The notes: generated by a model from the sequence alone, not told the origin. Shown: positions 25,514 to 35,234, numbered from the stretch's first letter. The stretch: 64,000 nucleotides of DNA from Burkholderia pyrrocinia (GCF_018417535.1 NZ_CP070977.1:1-64000); one strand, 5' to 3'. Program-made: numbers and translations.

Positions 25514-27406
25514 ATGCTGACCCCAATCGTCCGCACGGCGCTCGGCGCGCTTTGCGGATTGCCGCTTGCCGCCGCCGCGCAGACCGCGGCGAATGCCGAT
25601 TCCGCGGCGTCCGCCGTGCCCGCGGCCCAACCTGCGGCTGCGACGATGCTCGAACCGGTCGTCGTCACCGCGCAGCGCGCGCCGCAGGCGCTGGCCGACA
25701 CGATTCCGCAAACCACCGTATTCGACGCGCAGGATATCGCCGCGCATGCGGGCGCCGACCTGCCGACGCTGCTCGCGCTCGCGCCCGGCGCGCAGATCGT
25801 GCGCAACGGCGGCCCCGGCGCGAGCGCGACGATGTTCCTGCGCGGTGCGGAGTCGACGCAGTCGCTCGTGCTGATCGACGGCGTGCGGGTCGATTCCGCG
25901 AGTCTCGGTGCCGCGCAACTGAGCCAGTTGCCGCTCGACCAGATCGAGCGCGTCGAGATCGTCAACGGCAACGTGTCGTCGCTGTACGGCTCGGGCGCGA
26001 TCGGCGGCGTCGTGCAGGTGTTCACGAAGGACGGTGGCAATCATCCGCCACGCTTCAACTTCGCGGTCGGCGTCGGCAGCTACGGTACGCAGACGCAGCA
26101 GGCTGGCGTATCGGGTCGGCTCGACAGCGACGGGAAGACGACGTTGAGCGTGTCGATCGCGCGCGACAAGGACGACGGTTTTTCCGCGCTCGACCCGGCG
26201 AGGAAGCCGAACGCGAACCCGAATGCGAACGGTTACCTGAACGAGAGCATCACCGCGGCGCTGCGCCACCGCTTCAACGACCGCTGGGATGCGGGCATCA
26301 GCTACTTCCAGTCGAACGGCAACAACAGCTACGACAACGCGTGGGGCGTGCCGACCGACCTGAACAACCTCTATTCGCGCGTGCAGCAGGTGCGTGCGTT
26401 CGCGAACGGCAAGCTGACCGACTGGTGGACCGCTCACCTGAGCGTTTCGACCGGCAACGACCGCAGCCAGTCGGCGCTGAACGGCGTCTACACGGATCAC
26501 TTCAATACCGACAACCGCCAGTACACGTGGCAAAACGATTTCCGTATCGCGCCTGAACACCTGATACAGGCTGGCTACGAGCGGCTCGACCAGCAGTTCA
26601 TGTCGAACGCGTATTCCGCGCCGCAGCGTCACGTGAATTCCGGCTGGATCGGCTATTCGGGGCGCTTTGGCCGCCAGCAGTTCCAGGCGAACCTGCGCCG
26701 CGACCAGTACTCGGACTTCGGCGGCGCCAATTCCTACTATCTCGGCTACGGCCTCGAACTGACCGATCGCTGGAAGGTGACCGCGAGCTATTCGGACGCG
26801 TTCCGTGCACCGAGCTTCAACGACCTCTATTATCCGATGGCCGGCAACCCGTCGATCCAGCCGGAGCGCAGCCATTCGATCGAAGCCGCGCTGCAGTACG
26901 CGTCCGATGCGGTGGGCGTGATGCGGCTCACCGCGTTCCAGACGCGCTACGCGAACCTGATCAACTATCGACCCGACGGGAGCGGCTTCTACTATATTGC
27001 GCAGAACGTCGGCAGCGCGAAGGTGCAGGGGCTCGAAGGGTCCTGGCAGGGGCATGTCGGCGCGACCGACGTACGGGTTGCCGCCACGTTGCAGAACCCG
27101 GTCAACGAAACGCAGAATCAGGATCTCGACCGGCGTGCACGGCGTTTCGCGTCGATGGCCGTGAACCGCGCGTTCGGCGCGTGGCGCGTCGGCGGCGAAT
27201 GGCTCGTGAGCGGCGCGCGCAACGATTCGGGCGGCGGGCGGCTCGGCGGCTACGGGATCGTCAACCTGTCCGCGCGCTACGACATCACGAAGTCGTGGTA
27301 CGTCAGCGCGCGCATCGACAACCTGCTCGACAAGGACTACGAGCTTGCCTATGCGTACAACACACCGAAGCGCGGCGCCTATGTCACGCTCGGCTGGCAG
27401 CAGTAA
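25514..27406 (+). CDS. btuB: TonB-dependent vitamin B12 receptor BtuB
   Basis: This 630-residue outer-membrane receptor has a signal peptide (about 22 residues), a TonB box EPVVVTA at residues 47-53 and a plug domain (DLPTLLALAPGAQIVRNGG, FLRGAESTQSLVLIDGVRV). A 22-strand barrel follows. The position directly behind a cobalamin riboswitch and before btuCD makes corrinoid the substrate. The barrel ends VTLGWQQ; the aromatic residue that usually closes such barrels is third from the end rather than last. ATG 25514 begins the signal peptide. Confidence 0.93.
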   Translation: MLTPIVRTALGALCGLPLAAAAQTAANADSAASAVPAAQPAAATMLEPVVVTAQRAPQALADTIPQTTVFDAQDIAAHAGADLPTLLALAPGAQIVRNGGPGASATMFLRGAESTQSLVLIDGVRVDSASLGAAQLSQLPLDQIERVEIVNGNVSSLYGSGAIGGVVQVFTKDGGNHPPRFNFAVGVGSYGTQTQQAGVSGRLDSDGKTTLSVSIARDKDDGFSALDPARKPNANPNANGYLNESITAALRHRFNDRWDAGISYFQSNGNNSYDNAWGVPTDLNNLYSRVQQVRAFANGKLTDWWTAHLSVSTGNDRSQSALNGVYTDHFNTDNRQYTWQNDFRIAPEHLIQAGYERLDQQFMSNAYSAPQRHVNSGWIGYSGRFGRQQFQANLRRDQYSDFGGANSYYLGYGLELTDRWKVTASYSDAFRAPSFNDLYYPMAGNPSIQPERSHSIEAALQYASDAVGVMRLTAFQTRYANLINYRPDGSGFYYIAQNVGSAKVQGLEGSWQGHVGATDVRVAATLQNPVNETQNQDLDRRARRFASMAVNRAFGAWRVGGEWLVSGARNDSGGGRLGGYGIVNLSARYDITKSWYVSARIDNLLDKDYELAYAYNTPKRGAYVTLGWQQ

Positions 27407-27445
27407 GCGGATGCGCCGCGCGTCATGCGCGGGGCCGTGCGCGGT

Positions 27446-28444
27446 ATGAGCGCCGCGCGCGCCGCCGCGATCTGGGCCGCGCTGGCCACCGCGGTCGCGT
27501 TGCTGTTCGTCGCGTCGCTGTCGATCGGCAGCGTGCCGATGTCGCCGTGGCAGGCGCTCGCGTCGCTCGTGCCGCATGGCGGCGACGCGTTGTTCGCCGA
27601 CATCGTCCGCACGCTGCGGCTGCCGCGCGCGCTCGCGGGCTTCGCGTGCGGTGCGCTGCTCGCGCTTGCGGGCGCGCTGCTGCAGGTGCTGCTGCGCAAC
27701 CCGCTCGCGGAACCGTACGTGCTCGGCGTGTCCGGCGGCGCGGCCGGATTCGCGCTCGTCGCGATGATCGCGGGCGGTGCGTGGTGGCTCGTCGACGCGT
27801 CGGCGTTTGCCGGCTCGCTCGTATCGGTCGCGCTCGTGCTCGGTCTTGCACGCCGCGAGCTGTGGCGCGGCGATTCGCGCGACGCGTCGCCGCGGCTGCT
27901 GCTCACGGGTGTCGTGATCGCGGCAGGGTGGGGCGCGCTCGTCACGCTGCTGCTGTCGCTCGCGCCCGATGCGCGGTTGCGCGGGATCATCTTCTGGCTG
28001 ACGGGCGACCTGAACGGCGTGACCGCGCCGTGGTTCGCGTGGGGCGCGCTGCTGCTGGCCGCATGCGTCGCGCTGCCGGCCGCGCCGCAATTGAATGTAC
28101 TGCTGCGCGGCGACGCGACCGCGCTCGCGCTCGGCGTGCCTGTCGCGCGCCTGCGGGTGCGAATCTATCTCGTCGCGTCGCTGGCCGCGGCGGCTGCGGT
28201 GACGACGGCCGGCACGATCGGCTTCGTCGGCCTCGTCGTGCCGCACGCGCTGCGGCTCGCGTTCGGCAACGACCAGCGCATGCTGCTGCCGGCCGCGATG
28301 CTCGCGGGCGGGGGCGGCGTGATGGCGGCCGACCTGCTCGCGCGCACCGCGATCGCGCCCGCGCAACTGCCGGTCGGCGTGATGACCGCGTTGATCGGCG
28401 TGCCGGTGTTCCTGTGGATGTTGCTGAGGAGGCCGATGCGATGA
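27446..28444 (+). CDS. btuC: Vitamin B12 ABC transporter permease BtuC
   Basis: This FecCD-family permease of about 332 residues has roughly ten membrane helices. Family motifs are LRLPRALAGFACGALLALAGALLQ, NPLAEPYVLGVSGGA, GDATALALGVPVARLR and TIGFVGLVVPHALRL. It forms the membrane channel with BtuD. An in-frame ATG at 27425 would add seven residues; the ATG at 27446 is preferred because it starts just before the first helix, but neither has a clear ribosome-binding site. Its stop overlaps the btuD start. Confidence 0.9.
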   Translation: MSAARAAAIWAALATAVALLFVASLSIGSVPMSPWQALASLVPHGGDALFADIVRTLRLPRALAGFACGALLALAGALLQVLLRNPLAEPYVLGVSGGAAGFALVAMIAGGAWWLVDASAFAGSLVSVALVLGLARRELWRGDSRDASPRLLLTGVVIAAGWGALVTLLLSLAPDARLRGIIFWLTGDLNGVTAPWFAWGALLLAACVALPAAPQLNVLLRGDATALALGVPVARLRVRIYLVASLAAAAAVTTAGTIGFVGLVVPHALRLAFGNDQRMLLPAAMLAGGGGVMAADLLARTAIAPAQLPVGVMTALIGVPVFLWMLLRRPMR

Positions 28445-29262
28445 CAAGCCCTGCGCGGCACGCCGCCGCTTCCGGCCACGACATGGCCTGCGCGACCGCT
28501 GACCTGACGCTGAAGGGCGGCGCGCGCACGCTGCTCGACGGCTTTACGCGGGCCTTCCGTCCCGGCGAAATCTGGTGCGTCGCCGGGCCGAACGGCGCGG
28601 GCAAGACGACGCTGCTCGCGACGCTCGCGGGGTTGCAGCCGCCGGCCGGCGGCCGGGTCGAGATCGACGGTCGGCCACTTGCCGCATGGCCGCCCGCGCA
28701 GCTCGCGCAGCGCCGCGCGCTGATGCCGCAGCAACTGCACGATGCATTCAGCGCGACCGTGTTCGACACGGTGCTGCTCAACCGTTTTCCGTATCTCGGC
28801 GGCTGGGGCTGGGAGCGCGACGGCGACCGTGCGGCCGTGCACGACGCGCTCGCGACGTTCGATCTGACCGCGCTCGCGTCGCGCGACGTGCTGTCGCTGT
28901 CGGGCGGCGAGCGGCAGCGGGTCGCGCTCGCCGCGACACTGTGCCAGGACGCGCCGCTGATGCTGCTCGACGAGCCGCTCGCACATCTCGACCTGCATCA
29001 CCAGATCGACTGCCTGACCGCGCTGGCCGCATGGCTCGACGCGGGCCCGCGCACGGTGCTGTTTTCGTGCCACGACCTGAATCTTGCGCGGCGTTTCGCG
29101 ACGCATGCGCTGTTGCTCGACGGCCGCGGCCATGCATGGGCCGGCCTCGTGCACGACGTGCTGACACCGGAGCGCGCGAGCGACGCGTTCGGCTATCCGC
29201 TCGTGCTGATCCGCGAGCATGGCCGCGACGCGTTGCTGCCGGCGTGGCCCGAGCGACAATGA
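28441..29262 (+). CDS. btuD: Vitamin B12 ABC transporter ATP-binding protein BtuD
   Basis: This 273-residue ABC ATPase has Walker A GPNGAGKTT (residues 49-57), the signature LSGGE (153-157) and Walker B MLLDEPLAHLD around 178-188. The His switch is in FSCHDLNLA. It belongs to the iron-siderophore/B12 importer class and pairs with BtuC. Its ATG overlaps the btuC stop (ATGA), indicating translational coupling. The extended N-terminus (about 20 residues before the first strand) may not all be translated. Confidence 0.92.
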   Translation: MTSPARHAAASGHDMACATADLTLKGGARTLLDGFTRAFRPGEIWCVAGPNGAGKTTLLATLAGLQPPAGGRVEIDGRPLAAWPPAQLAQRRALMPQQLHDAFSATVFDTVLLNRFPYLGGWGWERDGDRAAVHDALATFDLTALASRDVLSLSGGERQRVALAATLCQDAPLMLLDEPLAHLDLHHQIDCLTALAAWLDAGPRTVLFSCHDLNLARRFATHALLLDGRGHAWAGLVHDVLTPERASDAFGYPLVLIREHGRDALLPAWPERQ

Positions 29263-29314
29263 CCTTTTCTTTTCCGATACGCGGCGCAGGCCGCGCCAAC
29301 GACACGGCTCTTCG

Positions 29315-30370
29315 ATGACCACTCCGACCCACTTCCCGCCCGCGATCGCGCCGCTCGACGATGCGCTGCGCAAGCGCCTGCAGCATGTGATCGACCACAA
29401 GACCAAGCCGCCCGGCAGCCTCGGCCAGCTCGAGGCGCTCGCGCTGCAGATCGGCCTGATCCAGCACACTGAGCGGCCGGTCGTGCAGCGCCCCGTGATG
29501 ATCGTGTTCGCCGGCGACCACGGGATCGCGGCCGAAGGCGTGAGTCCCTATCCGCAGGCGGTGACCGCGCAGATGGTCGCGAACTTCCTGGCCGGCGGCG
29601 CGGCGATCAACGCGTTCTCGGGCGTCGCACAGAGCACGCTCGAGATCGTCGATGCGGGCGTCGCGTCGCCGCTGCCGCTGTCCGACCGGCTGGTGTCGCT
29701 GCCGGTCGCGCGCGGCACGCGCAACTTTGCGACGGAGCCGGCGATGACGCACGACGAGGCGATGACCGCGCTCGCGGCCGGCGCGGCGCGCGTGCGCCTG
29801 CACGCGTCGCTCGGCACGAACGTGATCGGCTTCGGCGAGATGGGGATCGCGAACACGTCGTCGGCCGCGTGCCTGATGAGCCGCCTGCTCGACGTGCCGA
29901 TCGACGCGTGCGTCGGGCGCGGCACGGGCCTCGACGACAAGGGGCTCGCACACAAGCGCGCGGTGCTCGGCCGCGCGCTCGTCAAGCACTCGCACGCGGT
30001 CGCGCCGCTCGACGTGCTCGCGACGTTCGGCGGCTTCGAGATCGCGATGATGACGGGCGCGTATCTCGCGGCCGCGAGCGAGCGGATGACGATCCTCGTC
30101 GACGGCTTCATCGCGACGGCCGCGCTGCTCGTCGCCGAGCGCATCGCGCCCGGCGTGCGCGACTACTGCGTGTTCTCGCATACGTCGCACGAGGCCGGGC
30201 ACCGGCGCATGCTCGAGCATTTCGGCGCGAAGCCGCTGCTCGCGCTCGACCTGCGGCTCGGCGAAGGCACGGGTGCGGCGCTCGCGCTGCCGCTCGTGCG
30301 CGCGGCGGTTGCGTTCCTCTGCGAGATGGCGAGCTTCGAGTCCGCCGGCGTCGACAATCGTGACGCCTGA
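29315..30370 (+). CDS. cobT: Nicotinate-nucleotide-dimethylbenzimidazole phosphoribosyltransferase CobT
   Basis: This 351-residue enzyme activates the lower ligand dimethylbenzimidazole to alpha-ribazole phosphate. Motifs include KTKPPGSLGQLEALALQIG, FAGDHGIAAEGVSPYPQAVT, LGTNVIGFGEMGIANT and LDLRLGEGTGAALALP, which holds the catalytic Glu. ATG 29315 gives the normal N-terminus; upstream in-frame starts overlap btuD. The end of cobT overlaps the GTG start of cobS. Confidence 0.95.
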   Translation: MTTPTHFPPAIAPLDDALRKRLQHVIDHKTKPPGSLGQLEALALQIGLIQHTERPVVQRPVMIVFAGDHGIAAEGVSPYPQAVTAQMVANFLAGGAAINAFSGVAQSTLEIVDAGVASPLPLSDRLVSLPVARGTRNFATEPAMTHDEAMTALAAGAARVRLHASLGTNVIGFGEMGIANTSSAACLMSRLLDVPIDACVGRGTGLDDKGLAHKRAVLGRALVKHSHAVAPLDVLATFGGFEIAMMTGAYLAAASERMTILVDGFIATAALLVAERIAPGVRDYCVFSHTSHEAGHRRMLEHFGAKPLLALDLRLGEGTGAALALPLVRAAVAFLCEMASFESAGVDNRDA

Positions 30371-31136
30371 GCGCGCGAGCGGCGTGCGTGCCGAACTGCG
30401 CTACTTCTTCGTCGCGCTCGGTTATTTCACGCGCGTGCCCGTGCCGCGCGCGATCGGTTACGCGGCCGGCGATCTCGACCAGGCCGCGCGCTATTTCCCG
30501 CTCGTCGGTGCATGCGTCGGCGCGTGGGGCGCGCTCGTCTATCTTGCCGCGCTGCGCGTGCTGCCCGCGTCGATCGCGGTCGGGCTGTCGATGGCCGCGA
30601 CGCTGCTCGCGACCGGCGCCTTCCACGAGGACGGCCTTGCCGACAGTTGCGATGCATTCGGCGGCGGCTATACGCGCGACGACGTGCTGCGCATCATGCA
30701 CGACTCGCGGATCGGCACGTTCGGCGCGGTCGCGCTCGTGATCGCGCTCGGCGTGAAATGGCAGGCGCTCGCGGCGATGCCGCCACTGCGCGCCGCCTGG
30801 ACCATGATCGCCGCGCATGCGGCGAGCCGCACGGCGGCCGTGAGCCTGCTGATGTCGCTCGACTATGTGCGCCCCGAAGGCAAGGCGAAGCCGGTCGCGC
30901 AACGGATGGGCGCACGCGCGGCGTGCGTCGCGGCGGTATTCGGGCTGCCGTGGCTGTTCTGGCCGGACTGGTGCATGGGCGTCGCCGCGGGCGTCGCGCT
31001 CGTGCTCGTGCGCGCGTGGGCGGCCCGCTATTTCGTGAAGCGGATCGGCGGTTATACGGGCGACTGTCTCGGCTTCGCGCAGCAACTGAGCGAACTGGCG
31101 ATCTATCTCGTGGTGCTCGGATGGACTTCGTCCTGA
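30360..31136 (+). CDS. cobS: Adenosylcobinamide-GDP ribazoletransferase CobS
   Basis: This 258-residue inner-membrane enzyme joins adenosylcobinamide-GDP to alpha-ribazole (phosphate), the last assembly step. Motifs are ELRYFFVALGYFTRVPVP, ATGAFHEDGLADSCDAFGGG and MHDSRIGTFGAVAL, with several hydrophobic helices. The start is GTG at 30360, inside the end of cobT. This gives translational overlap and the standard N-terminal length; there is no ATG in a suitable place. Confidence 0.93.
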   Translation: MTPERASGVRAELRYFFVALGYFTRVPVPRAIGYAAGDLDQAARYFPLVGACVGAWGALVYLAALRVLPASIAVGLSMAATLLATGAFHEDGLADSCDAFGGGYTRDDVLRIMHDSRIGTFGAVALVIALGVKWQALAAMPPLRAAWTMIAAHAASRTAAVSLLMSLDYVRPEGKAKPVAQRMGARAACVAAVFGLPWLFWPDWCMGVAAGVALVLVRAWAARYFVKRIGGYTGDCLGFAQQLSELAIYLVVLGWTSS

Positions 31137-31705
31137 TCCGTCATCCGGCCGTCGGCGTCGAGCCGGGCGTCTGTTACGGACGCAGCGACGTGCCGCTCGC
31201 CGCGCCGGCCGATGCCGGTGCGCATGCCGTGCACGCGCATCTGACGGCTATCGGCGCGCCGCCGCCCGAACGGATCTGGACCAGCCCGCTGACGCGATGC
31301 GCGTCGGTTGCCGAACGACTCGCGCAGGTATTCGATGTGCCGCTGCAACGCGATGCCGGCTGGCAGGAAATGGATTTCGGCGCGTGGGAAATGCAGCGCT
31401 GGGACGATATCGACCGTGCGGCGCTCGATGCGTGGGCGGCTGACCTGATGCATGCGTGCGCGCATGGTGGCGAAAGCGTCGAGCGGTTCGCCGCGCGGGT
31501 TGCACGGCAGGCCGACGCGGTTGTGCGGGTCGATCGGCCGCAGTGGGCGGTCACGCATGCGGGCGTGATCCGCGCATTCGCATCGCATGTATTGCGTGTG
31601 CCGCTCGATACGCTGCTGTCGCGGCCGGTGCCGACAGGCGGTGTCGTCTGGCTGCGTGCGCATGACGCGGCGCGAACATGGGAAGTCGTGCACTGGGATG
31701 AATAA
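31121..31705 (+). CDS. cobC: Alpha-ribazole phosphatase, histidine phosphatase family
   Basis: This 194-residue phosphoglycerate-mutase-like enzyme has the phosphohistidine motif LIRHP (Arg7, His8). TSPLTRC, WQEMDFGAWEMQRW and the second catalytic His in VTHAGVIR follow. CobC dephosphorylates alpha-ribazole phosphate or cobalamin phosphate. It overlaps the cobS end by 16 bp, so it is clearly part of the same operon and is probably its last gene. It converges with btuF. Confidence 0.9.
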   Translation: MDFVLIRHPAVGVEPGVCYGRSDVPLAAPADAGAHAVHAHLTAIGAPPPERIWTSPLTRCASVAERLAQVFDVPLQRDAGWQEMDFGAWEMQRWDDIDRAALDAWAADLMHACAHGGESVERFAARVARQADAVVRVDRPQWAVTHAGVIRAFASHVLRVPLDTLLSRPVPTGGVVWLRAHDAARTWEVVHWDE

Positions 31706-31809
31706 GTTCGCTCGCGCCTGCATGTGAACGGCACAACGCGTGGTCAAACCATCTCAAGCATCGGACGCATCAAGTAGATGTGCGCGACAACCGCGCAAGT
31801 CGCCGGAAT

Positions 31810-32727
31810 TCAGCGCGCGGGCCGCCGCGCACGCGCGGCATCGAGATCCTCGCACAGCGCGGCCGCGCCTCGCGCGATCCGCGGCGACGGCCGCGTCAGC
31901 AGATCGCCGTCGATCGCGAACAGGTTGTTGCGCGCAACGGCCGTCAGCGCGGGCCACGCACGCCAGCGTGCCAGGCTCGGCAGCGGTTCGTCCGAGCGCG
32001 TCGCGCCGGCGCTCGTCGTCACGATCGCTTCCGGATTCGCCGCGAGCACGGCCTCGTCGGTGACGGTCGGCGCGAGCGGCTTGAGCGATGCGAACACGTT
32101 GCGGCCGCCGCACAGCGCGATCACGTCGTTGATCAGGTGCGCGCCGTTGAGCGTCATCAGCGGGCGGTCCCAGACCTGGAAGAACATCGTGACGGGCGGG
32201 CGCGCGGCATAGCGTGCGCGCAGCGCCGCGATATCGCGTGCAAAGGACGCCGCGGCCGCATCGGCTGCCTGCTGCGTGCCGAGCAGCGTGCCGAGCCGGC
32301 GCAGCGACGACGACACGTCGTCGAGATGTTTCGGTTCACTGAAGAACAGCGGGATGTGCAGCGCGCGCAGCGCATCGGTCTGCCGCTCGGCGTTGCCGTG
32401 CCGCCAGACGACGATCAGGTCGGGCTTCAGCGCGGCGATCCGCTCGAGGTCGAGCGCCTTGTTGTCGCCGACGCGCGGCACCGCTTGCGCGGCGGGCGGG
32501 TAGTCGCTGTACGTGACGGTGCCGACGAGCTTCGCGCTGCCGCCAGCCGCGTAGACCAGCTCGGTCGCGTGCGGCGCGAGGCTGATCACGCGCTGCGCGG
32601 GCGCGGGCAGCGTGACGGTATTGCCGGCGTCGTCGCGGGTCGTGACATCGGCATGGACGAGCGGCGCGTGAGCGAGCGCGGCCAGCGTCGCGGCCGGCGC
32701 CAGCCGGCGGAACTTGCCCGCGGTCAT
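31810..32727 (-). CDS. btuF: Vitamin B12 periplasmic binding protein BtuF
   Basis: This 305-residue class III periplasmic binding protein has a signal peptide ending VHA (residue 26). PAQRVISLAPHATELVYAAGG, LERIAALKPDLIVVW and GGRNVFASLKPLAPTVTDEAVLAANPEAI are typical of corrinoid/siderophore receptors. It delivers B12 to BtuCD, whose genes lie on the other strand. It begins at ATG 32727, overlapping the cobD stop by 4 bp. Confidence 0.9.
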   Translation of the reverse strand: MTAGKFRRLAPAATLAALAHAPLVHADVTTRDDAGNTVTLPAPAQRVISLAPHATELVYAAGGSAKLVGTVTYSDYPPAAQAVPRVGDNKALDLERIAALKPDLIVVWRHGNAERQTDALRALHIPLFFSEPKHLDDVSSSLRRLGTLLGTQQAADAAAASFARDIAALRARYAARPPVTMFFQVWDRPLMTLNGAHLINDVIALCGGRNVFASLKPLAPTVTDEAVLAANPEAIVTTSAGATRSDEPLPSLARWRAWPALTAVARNNLFAIDGDLLTRPSPRIARGAAALCEDLDAARARRPAR

Positions 32728-33743
32728 GCGGATTCCTGTTGCAGCGTCGGTACGCAGTGCGCGAGCGCATCGCCGAGGCGCTGCCATTCGGCTTCGCTGC
32801 CCGGCAGGCCGATGCGCACGCTCGACGGCTTGGCGAAGTGGCGCGTCCAGATTCCGCGTGCAGCGAGCGCCGCATGCAGCGCCGCAGCGCGCGGGTCGTC
32901 GGTCCAACTGAAGAGCGGTGTCGCGCGAACCGCGAAGTCGTGCGTGCGCAGCAGCGCGGCCAGTCGCTCGCCGTCGGCCGCGAGCCGTTCACGGGCGGCG
33001 GCCTGCCATGCGCGATCGGCAAATGCCGCGGCAACCGCATGACGCGCGGGGCCGCCGACCGTCCATGCGCCGAGCATGTCGCGCAGCGCGACGGTCCGTT
33101 CGGGGCACGCGAGCACGAAGCCCGCGCGGATGCCGGCGAGACCGAAGAACTTGCCGACCGAGCGCAGTACGACGAGCCCCGGGCGATCGACCTGCGGCGC
33201 GAGCGATTGCGTCGCGCCCGTATCGGCGAACGCCTCGTCGACGATCAGCGTGCCGTCGCGTGCCGACAACTGCGCATGCCAGCCGAGCAGGCGCTCGGCC
33301 GGCACGAATTCGGCGGTCGGGTTGTTCGGATTCCCGACGATGACGTGGCGCAGCGCCGCCGGCAGCGTATCCGTGCCGATGTCGAGCGGCACGATGCGAT
33401 GGCCGTGACGCGCGAACGCGGGCGCGTATTCGCCGTAGGCGAGCGACGCGACGCCGGCGTCGCCGGTCGGCAGCAACGCAGGCAATGCGCGGATCGCGGC
33501 CTGGCTGCCGGCGACCGGCAGCACGTGTGCGGGATCGGGCGCGTGGTAGTACTGCGCGGCGCAGGCCGCGAGGCCGTCGCCGTCGTCGGGCAGCCGGCGC
33601 CACGCGTCGGCCGGGACGGGCGGCACCGGATAGCCGACCGGATTGATGCCGGTCGACAGGTCGAGCCAGGCTTCGTACGGAATGCCGTGGCGGCGTGCGG
33701 CTTCATGCAGGTTGCCGCCGTGCGCGATGCGTGTGTCAGACAT
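32724..33743 (-). CDS. cobD: L-threonine-O-3-phosphate decarboxylase (Salmonella-type CobD)
   Basis: This 339-residue fold-type I PLP enzyme makes aminopropanol phosphate, the linker of the nucleotide loop. The PLP lysine is Lys198 in SVGKFFGLAGIRAG, with Asp169 in LIVDEAF and NPNNPT at 139-144. IAHGGNLHEAARRHG at the start is diagnostic for this family, which is named CobC in Pseudomonas. It overlaps cbiB upstream by 8 bp and btuF downstream by 4 bp, in one tight operon. Confidence 0.92.
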   Translation of the reverse strand: MSDTRIAHGGNLHEAARRHGIPYEAWLDLSTGINPVGYPVPPVPADAWRRLPDDGDGLAACAAQYYHAPDPAHVLPVAGSQAAIRALPALLPTGDAGVASLAYGEYAPAFARHGHRIVPLDIGTDTLPAALRHVIVGNPNNPTAEFVPAERLLGWHAQLSARDGTLIVDEAFADTGATQSLAPQVDRPGLVVLRSVGKFFGLAGIRAGFVLACPERTVALRDMLGAWTVGGPARHAVAAAFADRAWQAAARERLAADGERLAALLRTHDFAVRATPLFSWTDDPRAAALHAALAARGIWTRHFAKPSSVRIGLPGSEAEWQRLGDALAHCVPTLQQESA

Positions 33744-34680
33744 GATGGGTGGCCATGACGAGTGCGCCGCTCGCGACCAGCAGCGCGAGCCACAGTGCGA
33801 GCGTGCGCGTGACGAGCGACAGCGCGGCGACGATGTGGACGGCGGTCGCGCTCGCGCCGGTGCCGAGCGCCGGACGATCCTCGATCTCGCCGTGATAGAC
33901 GGCCGGGCCGCCGAGCTGCACGTTCAGGCTGCCGGCGCCCGCGGCCATCACGGGGCCCGCGTTCGGGCTGTCCCAGTGGCGCGCCTGCGTGCGCCAGCAG
34001 CGCCATGCGGCGGCCGTGTCGCCGAGCAGCGCGTAGCTCGCGGCCGTGAGGCGCGCGGGAATCCAGTTCAGCGCGTCGTCGAGCCGCGCGGCGGCCCAGC
34101 CGAAGGTCAGGAAGCGCGGCGTGCGGTAGCCCCACATCGCGTCGAGCGTGTTCGCGAGCCGGAACAGCAGCGCGCCGGGACCGCCCGCGACGACGAACCA
34201 GAAGAGCGCGCCGAAGATCGCGTCGTTGCCGTTTTCGAGCGCCGATTCGACGGCGGCGCGCGACAACGCGCCTTCGTCGGCGTCGCTCGTGTCGCGCGAC
34301 ACGATGCGCGCGGTCAGCGTGCGCGCGGCGTCGAGGTCGCGCCGCAGCAGCGCCGCGGCGATCGGTGCGACATGGTCGGCGAGGCTCTTCGCGCCGAGCG
34401 CGAACCACAGCAGCGCGACATGTAGCGCGGCCGCGAGCGGCCACGGCAGCACGGCCACGAGCCATGCCGCGACGGCCACCGGCGGCACGACGGCCGCGAT
34501 CCACGCGGCGACACCGACCGCGCGGCCGCGCCGGCCCGTGTTCAATGCGCCTTCGATGCGTGCGGCGAGCCGGCCGAATGCGACGAGCGGATGCCAGCCG
34601 GCGGGTTCGCCGATCGCACGGTCGACGATCGCGGCCGCGACCGCGAGCATCGCGACGACGGGCAGCGACAGCATCAGCAT
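33736..34680 (-). CDS. cbiB: Adenosylcobinamide-phosphate synthase CbiB (Pseudomonas CobD)
   Basis: This 314-residue inner-membrane protein attaches aminopropanol (phosphate) to cobyric acid. Motifs include IGEPAGWHPLVAFGRL, VSRDTSDADEGALSRAAVESALENGNDAIFGALFW (seen across residues 127-161), DAMWGYRT, LDDALNWIPARL and DSPNAGPVMAAGAGSLNVQLGG. Several hydrophobic helices are present. ATG 34680 lies within the end of cobU. It precedes the threonine-phosphate decarboxylase gene that makes its substrate. Confidence 0.93.
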   Translation of the reverse strand: MLMLSLPVVAMLAVAAAIVDRAIGEPAGWHPLVAFGRLAARIEGALNTGRRGRAVGVAAWIAAVVPPVAVAAWLVAVLPWPLAAALHVALLWFALGAKSLADHVAPIAAALLRRDLDAARTLTARIVSRDTSDADEGALSRAAVESALENGNDAIFGALFWFVVAGGPGALLFRLANTLDAMWGYRTPRFLTFGWAAARLDDALNWIPARLTAASYALLGDTAAAWRCWRTQARHWDSPNAGPVMAAGAGSLNVQLGGPAVYHGEIEDRPALGTGASATAVHIVAALSLVTRTLALWLALLVASGALVMATHHV

Positions 34681-35228
34681 GACGGCGCTCCCGCCTTGAG
34701 GTCGAGCGGCAGCCCGGCGACGAGCAGCGTCACGCGCGTCGCGAGCGCGGCGACGCGCTGGTTCAGGCGCCCGAGTTCGTCGACGTAGCGGCGCGTGACC
34801 GACCCGAGCGGCACGACGCCGAGCCCGATCTCGTTGCTGACGACGATCACCTTCGCGCGTGCGCCGCGCAATGCGTGCTCGAGCCGCTCGACCTGCGCCG
34901 TGTACTGCGCATCGTCGAGCGGCTCGCCGTCGACCGGGCACAGCAGGTTCGTGAGCCACAGCGTCAGGCAGTCGACCAGCAGGCATGCGTGCGGATCGTC
35001 GAGCCGAGCGAGCGTGCCGGCGAGGTCGACGCTCGCATTGGCGAACCCCCATTCGGCTGGCCGGCGCGCGCGATGATGCGCGATGCGCTGCGCGAATTCG
35101 GCATCGGCGGCGGTCGCGGTCGCGATGTAGGTGACGGGGCGGCCGCTGTCGGCCGCGAGCCGCTCGGCATGCGCGCTCTTGCCCGAGCGCGCGCCGCCGA
35201 GGACGAAGGTGAGGTCGTGCGGAATCAT
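34674..35228 (-). CDS. cobU: Adenosylcobinamide kinase/guanylyltransferase CobU
   Basis: This 184-residue bifunctional enzyme (CobU/CobP) phosphorylates adenosylcobinamide and adds GMP. The P-loop GGARSGKS is at residues 11-18. [10 protein letters not shown] carries the histidine that is guanylylated in this family, and [14 protein letters not shown] and [10 protein letters not shown] follow. It is the first gene of the minus-strand cobalamin run. There is no Shine-Dalgarno before ATG 35228, and a TACAAT hexamer lies only six bases upstream, so the mRNA may be leaderless. Confidence 0.93.
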   Translation of the reverse strand: MIPHDLTFVLGGARSGKSAHAERLAADSGRPVTYIATATAADAEFAQRIAHHRARRPAEWGFANASVDLAGTLARLDDPHACLLVDCLTLWLTNLLCPVDGEPLDDAQYTAQVERLEHALRGARAKVIVVSNEIGLGVVPLGSVTRRYVDELGRLNQRVAALATRVTLLVAGLPLDLKAGAPSC

Positions 35229-35234
35229 CGCGTG

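Noticed and set aside
25238..28447. Very long minus-strand open frame (over 1000 codons) opposite btuB, btuC and the riboswitch
   Set aside because: Its translation is an Arg/Ala/His-rich shadow with no motifs. It exists because GC-rich codon use on the plus strand suppresses stops on the other strand.
31706..31809. TGCGCG-ACAAC-CGCGCA hairpin between cobC and btuF as a terminator
   Set aside because: The stem is only 6 bp and lacks a T tract on either strand.
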